Position numbers and translations under genes: made by a program. A stretch of 17,785 nucleotides of DNA from the NCBI GenBank assembly GCA_009885905.1, contig VFJU01000475.1:1-17785 (forward strand). The letters run 5' to 3'. This stretch comes from Verrucomicrobiota bacterium. GTDB taxonomy: Bacteria > Verrucomicrobiota > Verrucomicrobiia > Verrucomicrobiales > Akkermansiaceae. This document shows, in pieces, positions 15,031 to 17,785 of this stretch. Under the pieces are notes generated by a model. It made no database searches and had not been told where the DNA came from. It saw nothing but the letters and a program-made list of their open reading frames with translations. How positions within the stretch are numbered: position 1 is the stretch's first letter; the number at the start of each line of letters is the position of its first letter.

Positions 15031-15192
15031 TTACTTCGAGTGATTCACGGAGGTTTCAACCTCCGTGTCTAAAGATGCAGGGAGGCATCGAGCGGATGGC
15101 TTCATCGTCATCGGATCCAGTGGAGTCACCGTCCGGCAGGAAATGGCAAGCAACACCAGACCAAGGAGCGAGATTAATGGTAAGAATTTCAT
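15031..15192 (-). CDS. Small lipoprotein, 53 residues
   Basis: This short frame reads MKFLPLISLLGLVLLAISCR and continues with TVTPLDPMTMKPSARCLPAS to a TAA at 15031-15033. The start is Lys followed by a hydrophobic core and a lipobox-like AISC with Cys19, so it would be lipidated and membrane-anchored. The mature peptide is about 35 residues with a second cysteine (Cys35) and an acidic C-terminus. I know no function; small lipoproteins of this kind are common in Verrucomicrobiota, as far as I recall. It lies 75 bp downstream of the hydroxylase-like gene on the same strand and convergent to the methyltransferase gene. A perfect 9-bp hairpin lies inside its 3' end. No Shine-Dalgarno is seen. 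The signal sequence and lipobox together make a chance frame unlikely. Confidence 0.68.
   Translation of the reverse strand: MKFLPLISLLGLVLLAISCRTVTPLDPMTMKPSARCLPASLDTEVETSVNHSK
15046..15067. terminator. Perfect 9-bp hairpin after the methyltransferase gene
   Basis: CACGGAGGT (15046-15054) pairs perfectly with ACCTCCGTG (15059-15067) around TTCA, 25 nt after the methyltransferase stop. It is GC-rich and stable, so it could end plus-strand transcription, but no T-run follows. It also lies within the last codons of the minus-strand lipoprotein gene. Confidence 0.5.
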
Positions 15193-15214
15193 TGGTTTAT
15201 TACGATCTAGTGCA

Positions 15215-15238
15215 TTTTTAACAAAACCATGTTAAAAA
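15215..15238. repeat. AT-rich inverted repeat between lipoprotein and hydroxylase-like genes
   Basis: TTTTTAACA (15215-15223) is the exact reverse complement of TGTTAAAAA (15230-15238), with a 6-nt spacer. It lies 22 bp upstream of the lipoprotein start and 29 bp after the hydroxylase stop. It could be an operator for the lipoprotein gene or a weak transcription end for the hydroxylase gene; the A/T-rich stem argues against a classic terminator. Confidence 0.4.
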
Positions 15239-15267
15239 CTCCAGCATTCTCTTACCCCCTATATGGA

Positions 15268-15843
15268 TCAGGACAAAGGCTGGATATTTGGCACGGATGG
15301 GCCGCTGGCTTGTGCGAAGTGGGTCTTGGATCGCGCCATGAGAGTCCCGAGGCATAAATCCGCGAGTGGCAGGATCACGTTGAAGTTTTTGTGCATGTAT
15401 CGATGATGCAGCAAGTGGTGACCGTTGAGTTTCCGAAACCACCAAGGTTTTTCAACACGCCGTGCCTTGGGCAAATGCATGCACCAATGGACGTATTCAT
15501 AAATGCAGTAGTAGGACGCGAAGGCAGTAGCCCCGCCGATGACAAATGCCCACTCCCCAAAGAACCATGAAAGTAGTGCAAATGGAATCGCACCGATGAG
15601 AACGAGCACCGGTCCATTCCACCACGCCATCGGGATGGTTTCTTTATCTTTTTCGTGAATCAGGTGGTAAGTCTTATCGGCCTTAAAGGTTCCATGGTGG
15701 ACGATGGCGTGCGCTTCGAATGCGTAGCGGAACTTGCCGACGGGGCGGTGCATTACGTACTTGTGTAAGGTCCATTCAAAAAACGAGGCGAATACGATGC
15801 CGATAGCGAGGCCCGCGAGGCCCCAGAGAATAATAAAAATCAT
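15268..15843 (-). CDS. Fatty acid hydroxylase / sterol desaturase superfamily membrane protein
   Basis: The protein has 191 residues with 3-4 membrane segments (about 3-22, 78-105, 106-120). The eight-histidine di-iron signature is complete: HKYVMH (27-32), HAIVHH (45-50), HWCMH (119-123) and HHLLHHRYMH (142-151). These enzymes use O2 and an electron donor to hydroxylate or desaturate lipids, sterols or carotenoids. The size and the order of the histidine boxes fit the bacterial fatty-acid/carotenoid (CrtZ-like) hydroxylase group, but the substrate is not evident and no lipid or carotenoid genes are nearby. It may be transcribed with the downstream small lipoprotein; an AT-rich inverted repeat lies between them. 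Confidence 0.88.
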   Translation of the reverse strand: MIFIILWGLAGLAIGIVFASFFEWTLHKYVMHRPVGKFRYAFEAHAIVHHGTFKADKTYHLIHEKDKETIPMAWWNGPVLVLIGAIPFALLSWFFGEWAFVIGGATAFASYYCIYEYVHWCMHLPKARRVEKPWWFRKLNGHHLLHHRYMHKNFNVILPLADLCLGTLMARSKTHFAQASGPSVPNIQPLS

Positions 15844-15883
15844 AAGTAAGTTGGCGTCCGTTTAATCTCAGACGCCGCACGGT

Positions 15884-15889
15884 TATACT
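15884..15889 (+). promoter_or_regulatory. Possible -10 element of the sigma-factor operon
   Basis: TATACT at 15884-15889 matches the sigma-70 -10 consensus closely; TTTAAT at 15861-15866 is a poor -35 at 17-nt spacing. A 6-bp hairpin (GGCGTC 15853-15858 with GACGCC 15871-15876) overlaps the spacer and could be an operator. Transcription would begin near 15896, just before a Shine-Dalgarno-like AAGGG (15907-15911). Confidence 0.35.
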
Positions 15890-16037
15890 GGGAATTGGAA
15901 CCTGACAAGGGTCATTCTTGAAGGATTTTATCGGATCGATTCAGCAGTTGCGTCAATGGCGGCGCTTGATCAGACTTAGTCATCGTCATTTACAATTTGG
16001 AATGGGGAGAAGAGCGACGATATTTCTTAAGCCGTTT

Positions 16038-16700
16038 ATGAATAAATCCATTGGTAACCCGTCCAACCCAGCGCGGGAACCAGAGAATTCCGTCGTCTCA
16101 GGCATTCAAGATAGTACACTGGACGACGATTTTCACTGGGTCGCTCTCGCACAGCAAGGGGATCTTCACGCCTACGATTTGTTGGTGACCCGGCACCGAG
16201 GAAGAATTTTCACCATGATTCGCAATATGATCCATCAAGAAGCTGACGCTTGGGACATCTCGCAAGAGGTCTTCATCAAGGCTTGGCAGGCCTTACCGAA
16301 GTTTGAAGCGAAGGCGAAATTCTCTACTTGGCTCTATCGAATCGCCCATAACGCGGTCTATGATTGGGCGAGAAAACGCAAAATCGAAAGCGTTGGCGAA
16401 TTGAACGACGAAATTTTCGCACGCGAACGAATCGACTCCGCATCGTTCACCACACCGTCCGGTGGCGAGTCACCGGATGTTACGATATCTAACGGAGAAC
16501 TCAGGCAAAAAATTGAAATGGCTTTGGGTAAACTTTCAGCCGAGCACCGAGAGGTGGTGATTCTAAAAGACGTGCAGGGGCTCTCGTACAAAGAAATCGC
16601 CGAGGCGATGTCGAGCACCCTTGGCACCGTGATGAGCCGGTTATTTTACGCGCGTCAGAAACTCCAAACCCTGTTAAAAGACGAATATGAAGCCAGATGA
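16038..16700 (+). CDS. ECF (group 4) RNA polymerase sigma-70 factor
   Basis: The protein has 220 residues from ATG 16038. The sigma-2 region spans about 44-113: YDLLVTRHRGRIFTMIRNMI, then DAWDISQEVFIKAWQALPKF (core and -10 contacts) and STWLYRIAHNAVYDWARKRK. A linker rich in Ser/Pro follows (120-155). Sigma-4 spans 157-213 with LSAEHREVVILKDVQGLSYK and the helix-turn-helix IAEAMSSTLGTVMSRL. There is no region 1 or 3, as in ECF factors. Alternative starts are TTG 15918, which has a good AAGGG six bases upstream but adds a basic 40-residue extension, and ATG 16002. I prefer 16038 because ECF factors start near such an acidic, Pro-rich stretch. It overlaps the anti-sigma gene by 14 nt, indicating coupled translation. 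Confidence 0.9.
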   Translation: MNKSIGNPSNPAREPENSVVSGIQDSTLDDDFHWVALAQQGDLHAYDLLVTRHRGRIFTMIRNMIHQEADAWDISQEVFIKAWQALPKFEAKAKFSTWLYRIAHNAVYDWARKRKIESVGELNDEIFARERIDSASFTTPSGGESPDVTISNGELRQKIEMALGKLSAEHREVVILKDVQGLSYKEIAEAMSSTLGTVMSRLFYARQKLQTLLKDEYEAR

Positions 16701-17280
16701 AGCAACCTTGACCCTTTGGCTGGACGACGAGTTGACCGGTAGCGAACTCGATGCCGTCGAGGCGTGGGCTGCTGGGCAGTCGGACCAAATTGCAACCAGA
16801 GCCGATATCCGGCGGTGGCGTGCGATGATGGCGTCTGCGATCCCTTCCAATGAAGAACCACCTTATCCGGAATTTTTTAATCACCGCGTGATTCAAGAGA
16901 TTGGAAGACTAAAAGAAAAAACTGCAGGCCTCGAAAAAAAGAATTTCTCATGGAGATCATGGTTGGTGCCGTCGGCTGCATGCGCGGGAATGGCACTGGC
17001 ATTTTTTGCCGGAACGCGCAGCCATCGCATGCTTGAGGTTGATGTAACTGGTGCGCCAAAGGCCATTCCGGTGGACCCGGTGATTTACACTCCGGAGAGG
17101 GGCGTGAATGCCGAGTGGTTCGCCAGCAGTGAAGCTTCGGCAATGGTCATCGTACTGAACGGAGTGGCGGCGATTCCCGATACTACGGATTTTTCCGCAA
17201 CGGTTTGTTTGCCCAGCGAACGCGAAATCGACTCGACGGCAAGTCGTGAAGTGAAACCCACTACAGCAGCGAAACCATGA
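16687..17280 (+). CDS. Membrane anti-sigma-factor-like protein
   Basis: The protein has 197 residues. The N-terminal helical part starts TLTLWLDDELTGSELDAVEA (8-27), typical of anti-sigma domains that clamp an ECF factor. It lacks the HxxxCxxC zinc motif, so it is not a ZAS-type domain. One membrane segment, SWLVPSAACAGMALAFFAGT (91-110), would place residues 1-88 in the cytoplasm and 112-197 outside. The outer part contains SASAMVIVLNGV-like hydrophobic strands (EASAMVIVLNGVAAIPDTTD) that could sense or bind something. The gene overlaps the sigma-factor end (16687-16700) and its own stop overlaps the next start as ATGA. The anti-sigma role is inferred from position, domain layout and membrane topology. 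Confidence 0.82.
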   Translation: MKPDEATLTLWLDDELTGSELDAVEAWAAGQSDQIATRADIRRWRAMMASAIPSNEEPPYPEFFNHRVIQEIGRLKEKTAGLEKKNFSWRSWLVPSAACAGMALAFFAGTRSHRMLEVDVTGAPKAIPVDPVIYTPERGVNAEWFASSEASAMVIVLNGVAAIPDTTDFSATVCLPSEREIDSTASREVKPTTAAKP

Positions 17281-17785
17281 CGCACTTGTTCAAATGGCTG
17301 CGTTTGACTTCCATGGGAATTGCGATGCTTTGTTTAAATCGCTTGATGGCTTTAGAAGATCCAGGAAAGTCTAACATTGGAAACGTCAGCGTTTGTGTCT
17401 ATTATGCAACCAACGGTGACTCAATAATGGCGGGTGCTAAGTCGGTGGCTGTGGTAGAAGAAACCGCGAAGCGTCTACGGGATGAAGCGAGGCTCCGCTT
17501 CAAGAACTACCGGTTGTTAGGTCAGGACGTACAACCGCTCTTACAGAGTTATGAAAGCTGGGCCCAGCCTCTGAGGCCATCCGATGAAGTGTTAGTCCGC
17601 TTTGAGGCGCGCAGTCGTCCAACCCAACAAGTCATGCACTTGGATCTTGAGCTTTGGCTTAGTAGAAAAAAAATCTTAAAAATGGATGCGCGGCTTGAGG
17701 GAAATCGTCCATTGTTTGTCCTCGGGCCCGAGTGGCGGGGAGGGCGCTTGATTATTGGCGTGGCGCTTGCACCGCAGAAGATTCC
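17277..17785 (+). CDS. Exported protein of unknown function, third gene of sigma operon, 3' truncated by window edge
   Basis: The frame starts at ATG 17277 in an ATGA overlap with the anti-sigma stop and stays open for 169 complete codons to the window end. The N-terminus MTHLFKWLRLTSMGIAMLCL looks like a signal peptide, with cleavage near MALED. The visible mature part contains a helical EETAKRLRDEARLRFKNYRL, then GQDVQPLLQSYESWAQPLRP and a beta-rich stretch ending GPEWRGGRLIIGVALAP. I recognise no named family. As the third gene of a sigma/anti-sigma operon and apparently exported, it may feed the signal to the anti-sigma factor or be an envelope component under the same control; that is inference. 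The true C-terminus is not visible. Confidence 0.72.
   Translation, partial: MTHLFKWLRLTSMGIAMLCLNRLMALEDPGKSNIGNVSVCVYYATNGDSIMAGAKSVAVVEETAKRLRDEARLRFKNYRLLGQDVQPLLQSYESWAQPLRPSDEVLVRFEARSRPTQQVMHLDLELWLSRKKILKMDARLEGNRPLFVLGPEWRGGRLIIGVALAPQKI

Overview
The window looks like a chromosomal segment of a Verrucomicrobiota bacterium, probably order Verrucomicrobiales. This rests on moderate GC, genes that often lack a clear Shine-Dalgarno, pseudopilin genes beside large secreted hypothetical proteins, an ECF sigma/anti-sigma pair of a type I associate with that phylum, and a two-domain methyltransferase. No database search was possible, so the taxonomic call is an inference. No tRNA, rRNA, insertion sequence, CRISPR array or integrase is visible.

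Layout. (1) 1-1668: 3' part of mutL, cut by the window edge at the catalytic-glutamate codon; its C-terminal endonuclease motif is degenerate. (2) 1669-1985: a very AT-rich gap. (3) 1986-2780: a secreted double-psi beta-barrel-like protein. (4) 2781-3063: a gap packed with consecutive stem-loops, including a possible three-way junction, that ends at a start codon. (5) 3064-5415: three tightly packed genes for exported proteins of unknown function. (6) 5417-6013, minus strand: a small secreted protein. (7) 5996-9227: two type IV pilin-like (pseudopilin) genes and a 718-residue protein with one N-terminal membrane anchor, each joined by an ATGA overlap. (8) 9236-9940 minus: coiled-coil zinc-ribbon protein; 10074-10502: dCMP deaminase family; 10499-12815 minus: Gfo/Idh/MocA oxidoreductase and CPA2-type cation/proton antiporter. 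(9) 12917-15020: two adjacent S-adenosylmethionine-dependent enzymes, a spermidine-synthase-like protein and a PKMT-like methyltransferase. (10) 15031-15192 minus: an unlisted 53-residue lipoprotein; 15268-15843 minus: fatty-acid-hydroxylase-superfamily protein. (11) 16038-17785: ECF sigma factor, membrane anti-sigma-like protein and a third exported protein that runs off the end, all overlapping.

The most distinctive region is 2860-9227. I read it as one locus for an envelope or surface apparatus. The pseudopilins and the anchored 718-residue protein would form a pilus-like or pseudopilus-like core, and the four signal-peptide proteins would be accessory or exported parts. No ATPase, platform protein, secretin or prepilin peptidase is encoded here, so these would have to be supplied from elsewhere in the genome. 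The multi-hairpin leader in front of the first operon could be a cis-regulatory RNA.

The second regulatory unit is the sigma/anti-sigma/third-gene operon at the right end, which has the typical layout of an envelope signalling module; its target genes cannot be read from this window.
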